This document shows positions 26,439 through 38,400 of a stretch of 64,000 nucleotides of DNA, piece after piece. The position numbers were made by a program, and so were the translations under genes. Source of the DNA: Hydractinia symbiolongicarpus. Taxonomy: Eukaryota; Cnidaria; Hydrozoa; Anthoathecata; Hydractiniidae. The stretch lies in contig NC_079884.1 in the NCBI RefSeq assembly GCF_029227915.1, forward strand, positions 21,018,001 through 21,082,000. The letters run 5' to 3'. Below the pieces are notes generated by a model that was given only the letters and a program-made list of their open reading frames with translations, was not told the DNA's origin and made no database searches. Numbering within the stretch: the first letter of the stretch is position 1; each line of letters begins with the position of its first letter.

Positions 26439-29400
26439 TTACTTGTTTATTCTTTCAAAATTTTCACCAAGTTTACTGTTCACATTGTCTGTAATATGTT
26501 GGATATACTACAAATATGGTAAAACGAAACTGTATATATAATGTATATATTCCCTAAGGTTTTTTTTATTCTATACATTTTCCATTTTTTAGAGTTTATT
26601 TCCAGTACATGTGAAACTGACAGTGATGTACAGTTTTACATGGTGTCAAATTTTGAATTTATTTACTTGGTATCGAGCGAGTCAGCTTTATTCACTGCAT
26701 ACATAAATAACACTTAAGTAGTACAGTAAATTAATAGCTCATGGAATTAAAAAACAATAAAAGTATTTATTAAACAAATTCACTGAAGGTAGGTCTCCCT
26801 ACTACTGCATTTCTGCTCTAGCCAAAAAGTTTGAGAGCATTTTTCTCTAAGTTACTTAATGGAAGTCAATATCTCACTTAAAAGAAAAGTTGTTCAAAAT
26901 AAAATGGCTGTCTTAAAGTTACGTTTTACTCCAAAATTTAATTACAACAACTTGTGTATGGCAGCGTATAAAAAGAAGATGTAACAGGAAACAACAACGA
27001 AAAAAAGATGGGATGAAAACGAGTTGCAAAGTTATTATTTATTCCCTGAAGAAGTAGTCGTTTTTGTTTTTTTCAGAAAAATGCAAAAAGAGTCAATATC
27101 AACAGGTCCCTCTGCTCTACTTACCAGCATCAACTTCTTTTCGAATAGGTAGTTGTTACTATTATAAAAGCGAGTTAGCGCATAAAAAAATTTTTTATAT
27201 TTTTCATAAATAAAATTGATTGTGCAATTGCTTGCATTTACATGACTTTCATTGGCTGAAAAGCTTAAGAGAAAAAAAATGCGTTAAAAAAGTTGAATGA
27301 GTTTAAATGTGGTTACGTTGAGTCAGCAGTCATTTCATTTCATATTCAGATATTCAATGTCGTTATCATTAGATCATAAAATTATCAATTTTTAATGATT
27401 TGATAAATATTGTTGTAGATTATATGTTAAAGTCACAAGTTTTTTGATTAACATTCTATTAATTTTTTTAATCATTGTTGTACGTACCCTTCCCCTTGAG
27501 GACTTGTAACACTGTGATTAACCAGGAAACACATGTCTAATTTTGTGAAATTTAGAATAAATTAACCTTTTATCTTTTGAAATGTTGAAATGACCTAAGC
27601 AGAAAAAACCCTAGAAACCTTTCAAACGTGCTAGTACTGTTTTAATTTGTCCCCTTACGGCTAAAAATTTCCTTACAAATAGAGGTATGCAAGACATTCT
27701 ATTTGAGAAGACGAAAAAGTGACTGAATCTTTATCCATCATCTTACAAATCCTATTAAGCTATGTCAGCCGTGTGATGTCACAAATCAACAAAATATGTA
27801 TGAACCAAATTGGCTTTTGTTTGATAATGGTGGTGACCGTTAATGTAATTATCGACTTTGGGGCACAAAATTTGGACAGTTAAAAATAAAAAAAATTTAA
27901 ATTTTTTTATCAGTGGCCTATCCAGAAGGTTTTAGACGCCGAAATACCAGTTTGGGTGCCCAAACTAAGTGCCCAAATATTGAAAACCGGTTGAAAAAAG
28001 GTTTTCTTATTTTATCCATAAAAGAAAAAACCTTACTGTAATCATTTTACGGTGTATAAGAAATCACATTAAGCCTGAATAAAATCGATTTATTTTATAT
28101 ATAAGAGACAAAGGAATACTGTAGTTCGTCTGTAAGGAGAAACTGTGTTTCTCAGTGGTCGAAGCTCTCTTGTGTTCTGGCAATTTTATTAGCTTGGGAG
28201 ACAAGGGAGTGCGTACATGTACGCACTCCCTTGTTTTTAAGTTGGATTACGTGGACTGGTTTAGCATTGCGCATCAGGCTTCCTGTAGCAAAGTACCAAA
28301 TTGGGCCATCAGTTCCATCGCAACCCAACAAAATACGGCAGAGCTTGGAGTGTTAGCTGTCATATAAATCCTGTAGTATACATTCAATGTTAAACACGTT
28401 AAATTAGCGACATTGTTTAGGATCATAAAGTCAGTAATACACATTTTAATTTGCTCACAACAAAATGTGATTTTAGCCAAAAAAATTTCCCGGGGGCTTT
28501 GTCGCCTCTCCTCCCAACAGGGCTCTGCCCTGTTCCCACTGGGGGTCTTACAGTCCCCCCCCCCCCCCCCTCAACTGATTTTCAAATTCTTGGGCTTCGT
28601 GCTCACGGAGTGCCCAAACTAACCTCTGGATACGCCACTGTTTCCTTAGTTTTACTTTGTTTTCTAGGAAACTACTTGAAATTACCACCTTTAGCTCACA
28701 GACGGGCATTATCCTAAAATGTGATACTACCAAAGCAGGGACAAAATAACTGATATTATCGCTTGTTACTTGTTTCAAAGTTATGTTTTCACTATGTTCT
28801 CTGCACATGATCATGCACAGCTATTTAGAAATTACTTGAATAGCCAACACGTCACCATTTTTTTTCCATCTAAAATCAAATTGAATGGCACTCTTCTGTT
28901 TCTTGATGTTAAAATTATTCATAGCAATAAAAAAAAATTTACCGAAATTTATTGGTGCTTATTTTAACTTTAATGGTCTTGTTTATATTTTAATTTTTGT
29001 ATATTGTCTGTTGTGTCTAATTTTGAAGTATTTCATAAGGGGGTCACCAACCTTAAGAGACTATCGTCTTAACTGAGAACTAGATAGGTTAATTCTAATA
29101 ATAAGTCTCTGCCTACATGTGGTCTTAAAGTAATTTTTTTTAACAGTATTAATATTTTATTAGCAAGGGTATGATTTTGTGCATAACAGAAGATACTTGG
29201 TTCTCTTTATATGACTGCTGTAACAAACCTCATTTGAGACAATGACACTCTTGTTAAATTTAAGAGGAGCTTCTGCACCATGCGTACTTCTCACTGCCTA
29301 AGAGAAAATATACAGCACTAACATCGGACATCCTAATTATTAAGCAAAATAATTAGTGCATATGAAAAAACTAGATTTGTTTCACATCTCCTAAACTTTG

Positions 29401-31686
29401 AATTTCACTAAATAACTAAAAAGTCTATTGATTTCTTAAAACAATTGGCAATAATAACAAATTTTCCTCAGTAGCAAATTCTAAACATCACTATGAAACA
29501 TAACCACACTAAATAATGTTGTGATTAGCAGAAAATATTTTTCTGCTATTTATCCTTGCGTCTTAAATCAGACACATCTTGTGGAATACCCTAAAAATAG
29601 CTGACAACAGTAAATTTCGCAAATGGCTTTGAACATCTGTCAAAAAACGTAAACACATTTGGAAGAATCATTTTGCATTATAGCTTGCAACATAGAAAAT
29701 ACAAAGAATTTTACCAGCATAAATTTTTCTTTCTTCCCGATGACAATCCCAGAATTTCTGTAGCCACAACCTAATGCAATCTTCAGCTGAAAATAAGCAG
29801 GTCAATGTTATATTACATGAGTAAACATGCGCAAGCAGGAAAAGACAAAAAGCTACCATACTGTTAAATTATGTTACTATATTAGACAATTTAAAATCTA
29901 CACAATTTGGGAGACTTTGTAGGATATTAGGATAAATTAAAAAAGCTCCTAATTAAAGTTGCTACAAGCAGAAAAATAAACAAAAAATTAACAAAATCAA
30001 TGATACCATGAGTTTAGCACATTCTAAAGTTCGACATTGCACATGTAATATAAATGGTTCATATTTGAGATCTATTTTATCATCTTCATCCGATCGTTCT
30101 TCGATTTTCTCCATCTATAAAAAGTGCAACAATACAAATAAAGGTTCTTATCCAATGACAATAAAGTATCTTCTAATTCTCCAAAAGTTTAGAAGACACA
30201 AAGAATTAAAGATAAAAATGAAAGGTACAAAGTGTACATTTTTCCCGAAAACGGTATGAGAACAGTTTGCCAATCTACCAATCTGTTATAAAAGCATTTT
30301 CTCATTATAGTAGTTTGCCTACATGACGGATTTAGAACTTGAACTAAACTTTAAATTGATAATAACCAAAAATACTAGTAATAAGGATGAGAAACTTGAT
30401 CAAGGTTAAATTCATAACGATTATACTTTTAAACACAGGATTTCTGTTGTTTTCTAATTTAAAATTTTTGGAAGAAACTCTTCTTTTAGCTAGGAAATAA
30501 ATATTCTAATACGAATTGCTTTAAAATTAAAGTTTCCATGTTTACAACAATTTATTTTACAGTTTTTAATAAAAATTTATCAGTTCATCTTACTTTTTCT
30601 TTGAAAAATGCCAACATGTTTTACCTGGCAAACATTTTCTTCGCTAAATTTTGGATTATCAGTTATTTTTATTAAATAAAACTGTTTATTTAGATTGAGT
30701 TTAAAAAATTAAGAGTTTGTAAAAATATCAATTAGCAGTTGTTAAATAAATAAGATATGCACAAGTAATAAATAGAAACCAAAAAATTTTATATACATTA
30801 CTACGATCACTTAGAAACTTCATATTTTAGTCTAAATTTATAGTAAAATCAAAAAATTAGGGTTCATTGACTTAGAGAGGAAGATGGTATCAAATAAATG
30901 CTCAAGACAAAGCATTTGACAATATTGATGCTTTGAAAAAAAATCAACTTTAAAAGGTTTAGATTTTACTGAGTTTTTATTACTTATTATTATTTTGTTA
31001 CAAATAATTACTAGTAAAAAATGTGACTGAATCACAACCATTTAACTAAGTAACATTGTTACTAATACTTACAATATGAGTAGCACCGATTTCATCATGA
31101 GAAGCAAGGAGCCATTTGCAACCTTTTTTCTTCGTTTCACCCTTCAAAAGGAAACAGAAACAAATTTAATTTCAAAACAATTTAATAAATTTGATATCAA
31201 AAACCAAACATGTCTTCTTAAGAACACTAAGTCAATCTGACAATGTTTCCAAAAATTGGTTGAATGGTTACTGGAAAATATTGAAGTCCTCTAATTTCCC
31301 AGTCCATAAAAAATTTGCATTCTAAGCATTACCTTTTATTTTTGCCTTACCAGGATAACAGTGATATTACCATTAAGAGAAAAAAATTATGCAATGTTTG
31401 TCAATATTATCTTTATGTGCACTACAATAGTCTGTTCTTATTGCTTGGTTGTGTAATAAAAATGAAGGTTTATAGGGTAGGGTATCCATAGTACATCTTA
31501 ACACTGATAACAAAAACATACCTCCATAAAAAGAACTATTCGTCCAGAACATGAACTCGTTGTGAAAAAATCATTATGAGAATTGATGAAAACAATCAAT
31601 TCGTGAATAGGTGCATCGAAACTTCCCTTTCTACTTTGATCTATACCATGTAAACATTCTTTCTTTTGTTTATCAAATAAGTTCAT
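26439..31686 (-). CDS. TYW3: tRNA wybutosine-synthesizing protein 3 homolog
   Basis: Six exons: 31522-31686, 31073-31141, 30007-30114, 29715-29786, 29229-29297, 26439-26507 (stop). All but the first are multiples of three in phase 0; total 552 nt, 183 residues. TYW3 is an AdoMet-dependent methyltransferase that methylates N4 of the tricyclic base yW-86 during wybutosine formation at position 37 of tRNA-Phe. Diagnostic blocks: KGSFDAPIHELI, FFTTSSCSGRI, CKWLLASHD, KYEPFILHVQCRTL, GYRNSGIVIGKK and AVRSTHGAEAPL. The final exon encodes YIQHITDNVNSKLGENFERI, which matches the conserved helix near the catalytic-domain end. The human protein (about 259 residues) has an extra low-complexity tail that is absent here. 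The last intron (26508-29228) is large and holds a hAT-like element. Start chosen at MNLFDKQKK, just after a splice acceptor. Confidence 0.92.
27911..28640. mobile_element. hAT-like nonautonomous DNA element with CAGTGG termini
   Basis: Left end CAGTGGCCTATCCAGA and right end (reverse complement) CAGTGGCGTATCCAGA match 15 of 16 bases. CAGNG termini are typical of hAT transposons. The 730-bp interior has no transposase. It contains a perfect 34-bp palindrome (28201-28234), a 16-base C run (28555-28570) and GC-rich sequence unlike the AT-rich intron. The expected 8-bp target duplication is poor (TTTTTTAT against TTTCCTTA), so the insertion may be old. It sits in the last TYW3 intron. Confidence 0.6.
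28201..28234. repeat. Perfect 34-bp palindrome
   Basis: The arm ACAAGGGAGTGCGTACA is followed directly by its exact reverse complement with no spacer. It could extrude as a cruciform or fold as an RNA hairpin. It lies within the hAT-like element. Confidence 0.95.
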
Positions 31687-31695
31687 TATACATAT

Positions 31696-31698
31696 TCT
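31696..31698 (-). promoter_or_regulatory. 3' splice acceptor just upstream of the TYW3 start
   Basis: The minus strand reads TTCTTGTTTACCAG|AATATG, with AG at 31697-31698, 10 nt before the chosen start ATG. Confidence 0.6.
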
Positions 31699-33372
31699 GG
31701 TAAACAAGAAAGTATCAACATTTACGCAAGCTAAAACTGTTTTTTAGACATTTTGACAGCAGGCATACGCAAGGTATATAATAGGTAAATTAAGTAGCGA
31801 TCATTTTAAATAATAATTTCTGTATCACACTCAGTATCCATACAGGTTTGGGGAAATAGAGAATGCAGTTTCTCTATTTAGCAGAGTGATATAGGAAAGT
31901 TAGCAAAGAGTTTATGTACAGGATGTATGGAAATGATTCATACGCATTGTACTCACAAGATTGTACAATAAATTAGGTACTTACACATGTGCACCATTGG
32001 CAACAAAATAAAGAAAAGTTTGACTTTTTTCTTAATGAGCTAGCTTTAGCTTGACTATTAAGTGTTAGAGCTACGATTTCGTATGTTATAAAATCTGTTT
32101 CTCTCCTATTATTCTATCTTTTCTGCAGCTTTTCAGCAGCCTCCTTAATTATTAAGAACCCACGCAAAAAAATTAAACAATTCACCATTACAATATTCTA
32201 TTCACTAAAAAGTCTTCTGACTTGACTTTTTGCCAATGAGATTGGTGATATTTTGGCAGACAATAAACATTATATACAGAGGTTCCTAAAACATTATTCT
32301 ATGTAAGTCATATAATAAATTCAGGCGAGTGTATCCCTTACCCTAGATTATCTTGTTCTTATTAAGTTGTTATGATGTTCTTATTGCCAGAAGAATAATA
32401 CAAATGCTATTCTGACCAAGGTAGCTAAAGTATGTATTGGACGAGAAAACATACAATAGTTTAATTTATTTAAACTTAGCCTACCCAACTAGCATGTACA
32501 TTGGCCTTAAAGAAATAATTTAAAGAAAATTTTTACAATATTCCTTAAGAAATCTTTCAAGCCAAACTTAAACTACCTAAATTATGAATCTCAGAGAGTG
32601 AAGCTAACACAATTTTTATGTTTATTTCTTTAAGTTAAGAAAGTTAAGTAAGCGCCTCATAATAAGTTTAGTCTGAAATCATTTATTAAAGTTATTGTAC
32701 TTTTGGTTTCTGTGATAAGTGACTTCTTTTAAAAACTACAATTTGCATACACTGTAAGAGGTTGGGAGTGTTAAATTATTATTAGTGTAGCAAAAAGGAA
32801 AATTTGCCGTCTGTTTTATGACATTAAAATGTTAGAATTTCAAATTTTTGATCCAGGTTTTACTTTTTGTTACAGCAGGTAGAAATATCACTTAAAACCT
32901 TATACCTTCTGATGCTTGCCAATAAGTCTTTTTACGTCTCAAGATATAATTTAAATGAGTCTGGACAATGCTTATCAACATTCTTCAGTTTATTAAAAGG
33001 GTTTTTTATTCTTTAGAAATAAAAAAAAGCGAAAGTAGAAATCAGATGTACCTTCCTCCAGGAAATTAACGAGGCACGATATTAATGATCAAGAAATTAT
33101 CAAAAGGAAAATTGATGTGAATGCCTATAACAACTTTTACAAAAGAATTTCATTTGATTTAGCTAAATTGACTTGAAAATAGCAATTAAACAACACAAAT
33201 CGGTAAATTCAAGAAAAATTTAATGGACATGTTTTTATTTATTTTGAGAATGGGTTCATTGACAATGAGCTGATTTTTAAAATTTTTTAAAAAAATTTTT
33301 AAAATAAGTTTAGGCTGCATCATATTAGTTGCACAATCATCAATCACACCTTGGCACAAAAATTTATTGGAT

Positions 33373-34120
33373 GTGATGGTCTCTAGGAGAATTGACCGCT
33401 TCTATTTCTAATTCGTTATTTTAAAACAATAGAATTCCGTATTTCGTATTTTCACAAATAAGAATTACATATTTAAAAATACACATATTTTTTTAAAAAC
33501 TGCATTTCGTATCTTCAAAAAATACGGAATTCGCATTAAAAAATTCCTTGATTTTTATATACAAGATTTGTATTTTTAAAAATATGAAATTCGTATTAAA
33601 AAATACGCGTAATTCTAAAAATAGCGTAGATTTAAAATACAAAGACATAAAAAAAAGTAATGTTTGGTTAGAGTACGTGTCATTTTTGATACGAATTGAA
33701 AGTTGCCGTATTCCATTTTAAAATGACCAAAAAACGTCTCTGCGAAGCTTTAAAGTTGCCATATTTCATTCTAAAATGACAAAGAAACGTCCCTGTGAAA
33801 TCAGAGCCAATTAAAAGCCTACTTAAAACAAACTTGTGAAATTGAGTAATTGTTCTACTCAATTTATTCAACCACTTACTTGATACACGTAACATTTCTA
33901 AAAAATATTTCTAAAATTAGAATTTCGTATGTTTTATATTTTAAAATCGAATTTCGTATTTCGTATTTTTCAAAAATAGGAAATACGAATTTCTGATTTT
34001 TAAAAATAGAATTTCGTATTTTTAAAAATATGAAAATTCGTATTTTGTAATACGAAATTTCCGTATTTCGCATTTTTAAATATGGAAAGAGAAGTGGTCG
34101 ATTTTCCCAGAGAGCATCAC
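33373..34120. mobile_element. Element with about 40-bp inverted ends and iterated AATACGAAATT palindromes
   Basis: The left end GTGATGGTCTCTAGGAGAAT and the right end, reverse-complemented, GTGATGCTCTCTGGGAAAAT remain similar for about 40 bases (roughly 80% by eye). The interior is mostly repeats of AAAATACGAATTTCGTATTTT-like self-complementary words. It also has two direct copies of a 48-bp unit (33698-33745 and 33752-33799, starting AAAGTTGCC). No coding capacity. Target duplication not evident. Confidence 0.55.
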
Positions 34121-34172
34121 AGATGAGTTAAAAATAGCTAACCAAAACTATCAATTTAATCCTTAGGTGTCT

Positions 34173-34357
34173 GAAAGGGATCCCAAGGTGTAAAATGATG
34201 TTGGGGTTATATTATGGAGCCTAAAAAGTTAGTTAACAAGTCTTTTTAAATTTTTTAAAAAGCTCTTTTCGTTCTCAAGATATTCAAATTTAAAGAATCT
34301 CAGATTTAATTATGTTGCATAAATTTAACATCATTTTTTACCTTGGGCTCCCTTTAA
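34173..34357. mobile_element. Foldback MITE, copy 1
   Basis: The ends are inverted: AAAGGGATCCCAAGGTGTAA at left and ACCTTGGGCTCCCTTTA at right. The ends and interior (TTATATTATGGAGCCTAAAA, CTCAAGATATTCA) recur in the copy at 37316-37647. No ORF. Confidence 0.7.
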
Positions 34358-34603
34358 AATGTAATTAGCAAAGGTACTGAAAACAATTCCTAGGTTATGC
34401 TGCGCATTCATTAAAACGATGCACAAGTTGGGCCAAAACTTGCAACATGGAAAAACACTGTTTCAAACACACATTTTCCCACTGGAATGTGTAATTAATG
34501 CGGTGGGTAGTTCTTACCTTCTATTGAAAGGATTTAAAATATAAAAATATTTGATATTAAAAATGACTGCTGGGTTATCTAATCAGTAAATGAAATGTAA
34601 TTT

Positions 34604-35107
34604 TCAATCACTTTTTAAAAATCTATTTGCATCTTTACTTTTTTCTCTACTTTCAGGTTTTTTATAAATATGAAATGAACTAAAATATGACAGGAGATTT
34701 TTTGCTACCATATTGTCTATCTTATATTTTGTAGCAATTTCATCTTGCGTCCAAGTTTCGGGTGCCACTTTATAGTTTGTAAACAATTCATCCAACTGCT
34801 GCGGTGTTAACTTTCCTTCAGGAACAACATTTATTTTTCTTGCTCGTTTTCCAGTTTTTAAAATATCCTTTGGGGCAGCACCAACAGAATCAACTCGAAC
34901 TGTTTCCAGCATTTTATGAAGTTTTTCGTCTTTATTTTTTACTATATTTTGGAAAGATGGATTCGACTTTAACAATTCTTTATAGCCCTCCACAGTTGAT
35001 GGATGTCGTTGAGCAGCTGACTTAACTTCTAAAACTTTATCAACGTTTTTTAATGAGGCTGTTGGCATCCTTGAAAGCCTTTTTAGTTTGGCAATCTGAC
35101 TCCCCAT
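34604..35107 (-). CDS. NDUFAF4: NADH dehydrogenase (complex I) assembly factor 4 homolog
   Basis: Single-exon ORF of 167 residues (human about 175). NDUFAF4 is a mitochondrial factor that acts with NDUFAF3 in early assembly of the complex I Q module. Recognisable shared blocks are the N-terminal MG (possible myristoylation), RHPST (residues about 34-38), KDEKLHKML with VDS soon after, GKLTPQQLDELFTNYK, and the C-terminal PETWTQDEIATKYKI…NLLSYF, which matches the vertebrate PETWTAEKIMQEY…LLKYF pattern. Sequence is otherwise divergent, as expected for this family. It lies about 390 bp downstream of VPS72 on the same strand. A splice acceptor lies 16 or 31 nt upstream of the start. Confidence 0.85.
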   Translation of the reverse strand: MGSQIAKLKRLSRMPTASLKNVDKVLEVKSAAQRHPSTVEGYKELLKSNPSFQNIVKNKDEKLHKMLETVRVDSVGAAPKDILKTGKRARKINVVPEGKLTPQQLDELFTNYKVAPETWTQDEIATKYKIDNMVAKNLLSYFSSFHIYKKPESREKSKDANRFLKSD

Positions 35108-35122
35108 TGTACTTCTAATCCT

Positions 35123-35140
35123 ACTGAATAATTATCACCT
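35123..35140 (-). promoter_or_regulatory. Splice acceptors before NDUFAF4, close to the VPS72 poly(A) signal
   Basis: On the minus strand, TTTTGTTTAG (AG at 35139-35140) and TTATTCAG (AG at 35124-35125) lie upstream of the NDUFAF4 ATG. A minus-strand AATAAA lies at 35162-35167, only about 22 nt before the first acceptor. This spacing of poly(A) signal then trans-splice acceptor is the layout seen between genes of spliced-leader operons. Confidence 0.5.
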
Positions 35141-35496
35141 AAACAAAACATACATGTAAAATTTATTTAGCAAAGATATCTGTACTTGTTAAATTAGTGC
35201 TCTCTTTAAACAGGGTACAAGTTACTTAATCATAAAAACATGAAGGTGATTGCAATTCAAGGTTATGTACTTTGAATTGCAATCACTCCCCTTTTTAATG
35301 TTCTTTTTAATTCACAAGAAGCACTTCAATAAAATGCTTGTCAAATACATAAGATTTCTTGTGGCAAACCTAAAACTGAATATGTTAAAAACACAGAATT
35401 GGACATTATCAACACAAAAACTTTTGAATTCTATACATTCTTTACTTGAAGTTATTCACAGAATAATTTACAACGTTTTTAATAATAATATATAAT

Positions 35497-38400
35497 TTAA
35501 GAAATAGTGTCAACTTTTCTCTTTTTTCTTCGCAATGCTTCATTCTTCAAGAGCAGCTCATCCTTTATTCGCTTACGATGTTGACGAATGTATCTAAATG
35601 CTTCTATAGATGCATACGGTAAATTTGTTTGTGGATCCCTATATTTTGCAGGATGTCCAGTTACAACACATATGGCTTTTTCTGGGTATTTTGTTTTACG
35701 TGATGGAAAGTAATTTTTAGGAAAGTTTTGCGAATCTGTAAATTCTAGAAAATTTCGCGTGCAGTACTCTTCCTCAGCTTCACCATCTTGAGAAGATATC
35801 AACGGCATGCGCAAGGATTGAAAACGAATGGTAGGTCCTTGGAATCGTATCTAAAGTATGAAGGATAATGCCTTTAATTATTCTCACTTTTTATAAAAAG
35901 ATAATAAAAGAAAAAAATGAACCTTAGTCATTTTACTGTTTTTCTTCTCTTCTTCTAACTTCAGGAATTGTGCGAGGGAAGCTAAATTTTGTTCCTGTGT
36001 TACAGCTGCTTCAGCTAAGAGTTCCTCTTGAGTCAGCCGCCTTAACTGTGGCATTTTTGGATGTCTTTTTAGTACTTGTTGTGCGTTTTTCTTTGAAAGT
36101 AACTCAGCCTTCATAAGTGTACTAGCTCGCATTCGTTCATTTTTATCACGAGGTTGGACTGAAATAAATAACAAAAAAGGCTAAGTCACGATTAAACTAG
36201 AAATAGTGTTATTTTCGTCTCATATTCACATGGTCAGCACTGACAATAAATATATTAAAAAACTGTATTTGTTTCCATAATAATAAAAATAATATTTGTA
36301 CTTGCTGAAAGTGATTTTGTGGCAAAGTATTCATAATAATTTACTATCACGGCCACACATTTAAACCTGAACTTTTATTCTTGTTCCATTAAAAAAGAGC
36401 CTAGATGTGGCATTGTGAAATAAAGATTTGAAAAACTAATGTGGTACAAGCAGATGAAAGAAATTTTAAATTTTTTTAAAAAGATTTTGCTGCATTACAG
36501 CATTGGTTTAAGGAATGGTGAGTAAATTTTAATGACCTTTTAAATAGTAATACACCAATTATCTACTGGTTTGGATTTAGCCATGTGCGAAAGCATACAA
36601 CATAAAAGGATTGACTAATCCTTTCATTATTGAGCATTTTAACCAAAATTTCTTTTAAAGAAAAATTGTTTCCTGAAAAAGGGTGTATGGTGATTGGCCT
36701 ATATGTTACAACATTTAGCACTTTCTAAGTACATTCAAACTTGTGATTGCAATTTCATAACTTCAAACTCAATAGAACCAAACTTACAGCCATACTTCAA
36801 ATTTCATAGGTATTTTGACAAAAAACAAATGTAAATACAAAGAAGTTTTCAATTGTTTGGTGAGGTTGGGTGAGATTTCAGGGTGATAAGATTCATCAAG
36901 CATGCACACTCCATGTCACTATCTTTAACCTAATTTTCGAAATAATAACCCACACATTTGGCTGATTTGACTTATTTTGTGCATGTACTAGGAATGTGTA
37001 AAAACTGGTTAACAATTTTTACTGCTAAAAAATAGGGTATTGTGGGCATTTCTGATTAAGCTTTCAATAGAAAATCCTTCTCTTTTTAAACCACTATATT
37101 GGTACAAAATATTTAGATGGCAAACTTTGCTTGTCTTTTCTTATGCTTTGGTTTAACATTTTTTGTATTTTTTGAAAACAAAATAACGCAACTTTTAAGT
37201 TTCATATGGATAGCTTTTGTAAGGTTAGTGGTTTTCTCATTTTCCAGCAACATACACAGATTTTCAAGCTTTGTTTAGTGTGTTTTTGTTTTTCCTTACA
37301 AAGTTAAATCAATTTTTAAAGAGAACCCAAGGTATAAAATGATGTTGGACTTATATTATTGAGTTTAAAAAGTTGGTTAACAAGTATTTTAAAGTTTTTT
37401 TAAAAGCTTTTTTAGTTCTCAAGATATTCACATTCAAGATATTCACAGTTCTCAAGATATTCACATTTAATTATGATGCATAAACTATGATGTCCTCTTT
37501 AAGCAATAGCAAACTTTGACATTTTCTGTCATCAGTAATTTCTGACCTGTTAAGGGATGTCGCATTGAAACTTTATTAATTCCTGATATTATAAAGGTGC
37601 TCTGTAATATAGGCCCAACATCATTTTATACCTTGGGTTCCCTTTAAGCTTTAAACACCGTCTTTACAATATTTGTGAACAAAAAATTACCATTTCTAAA
37701 CTTTATACAGCCAATTTATTCTGATAAGTTTCACACACCAATGTTTTTGTCAATTTAGAACAAGAAGACTTTGTATAGCTATGTTTTTGTTCTTATAAAA
37801 TGAAAGGCACTTGTTTTTAAATTAAACTATTGAGTTCAATTAAAGGTGAATATAAAATAATTCAAAATAAAACGCCTGTCTGAAACAACTAACAATGACA
37901 AATAATAGCACATGGCCTGCTACTGATAAAAAAATGTGACTTAGAAAAAGAAAAGTTATATCCTGGACACTCATTCAGTTAAGGAAATTCTTTGAAGTTA
38001 TTGCTACATGTATTACATGTTGTCAATAGAAAATGTTAAAGACAAGCAGTGTTACTTATTTTTCACATAGCATATTTCATTTTTGTTTTAAAAAATGTGT
38101 ATTTTTAAATACAACGTGTAGAATGTATATCTGAAATAAATTACTTAAAATATGAACCGAATGAAATGAAGACTGTTTTTCGTAGAAAGCATCGCAATTT
38201 TGCATGAAATTGTTCAAAATTAGAGTGGCAGAATTTTTTTAACCTTAATAACGCATGACTTTATGTATATGCTTAGTTGTACAGTTCTAATGTTTTTCCA
38301 GTTTATTTAGTAATCGAAATAAGTGCACTAACTCTACCTGGTTCATACACTCTCTTTACAGCAGGTTTTCTTGGTTTGTCAGGTGCATCTCCTGACACTT

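Larger units (their letters stand above)
31699..34603. other. Intergenic region between TYW3 5' end and NDUFAF4 3' end
   Basis: AT-rich, without supportable coding sequence. It contains the inverted-repeat element 33373-34120 and one foldback copy at 34173-34357, both listed separately. From 31699 to 33372 I see nothing recognisable. Confidence 0.6.

Noticed and set aside
28085-28400. Possible protein-coding ORF around the palindrome (28155-28367, plus)
   Set aside because: It runs through the 34-bp palindrome and the interior of a CAGTGG-ended element; no domain, and antisense frames are equally open.
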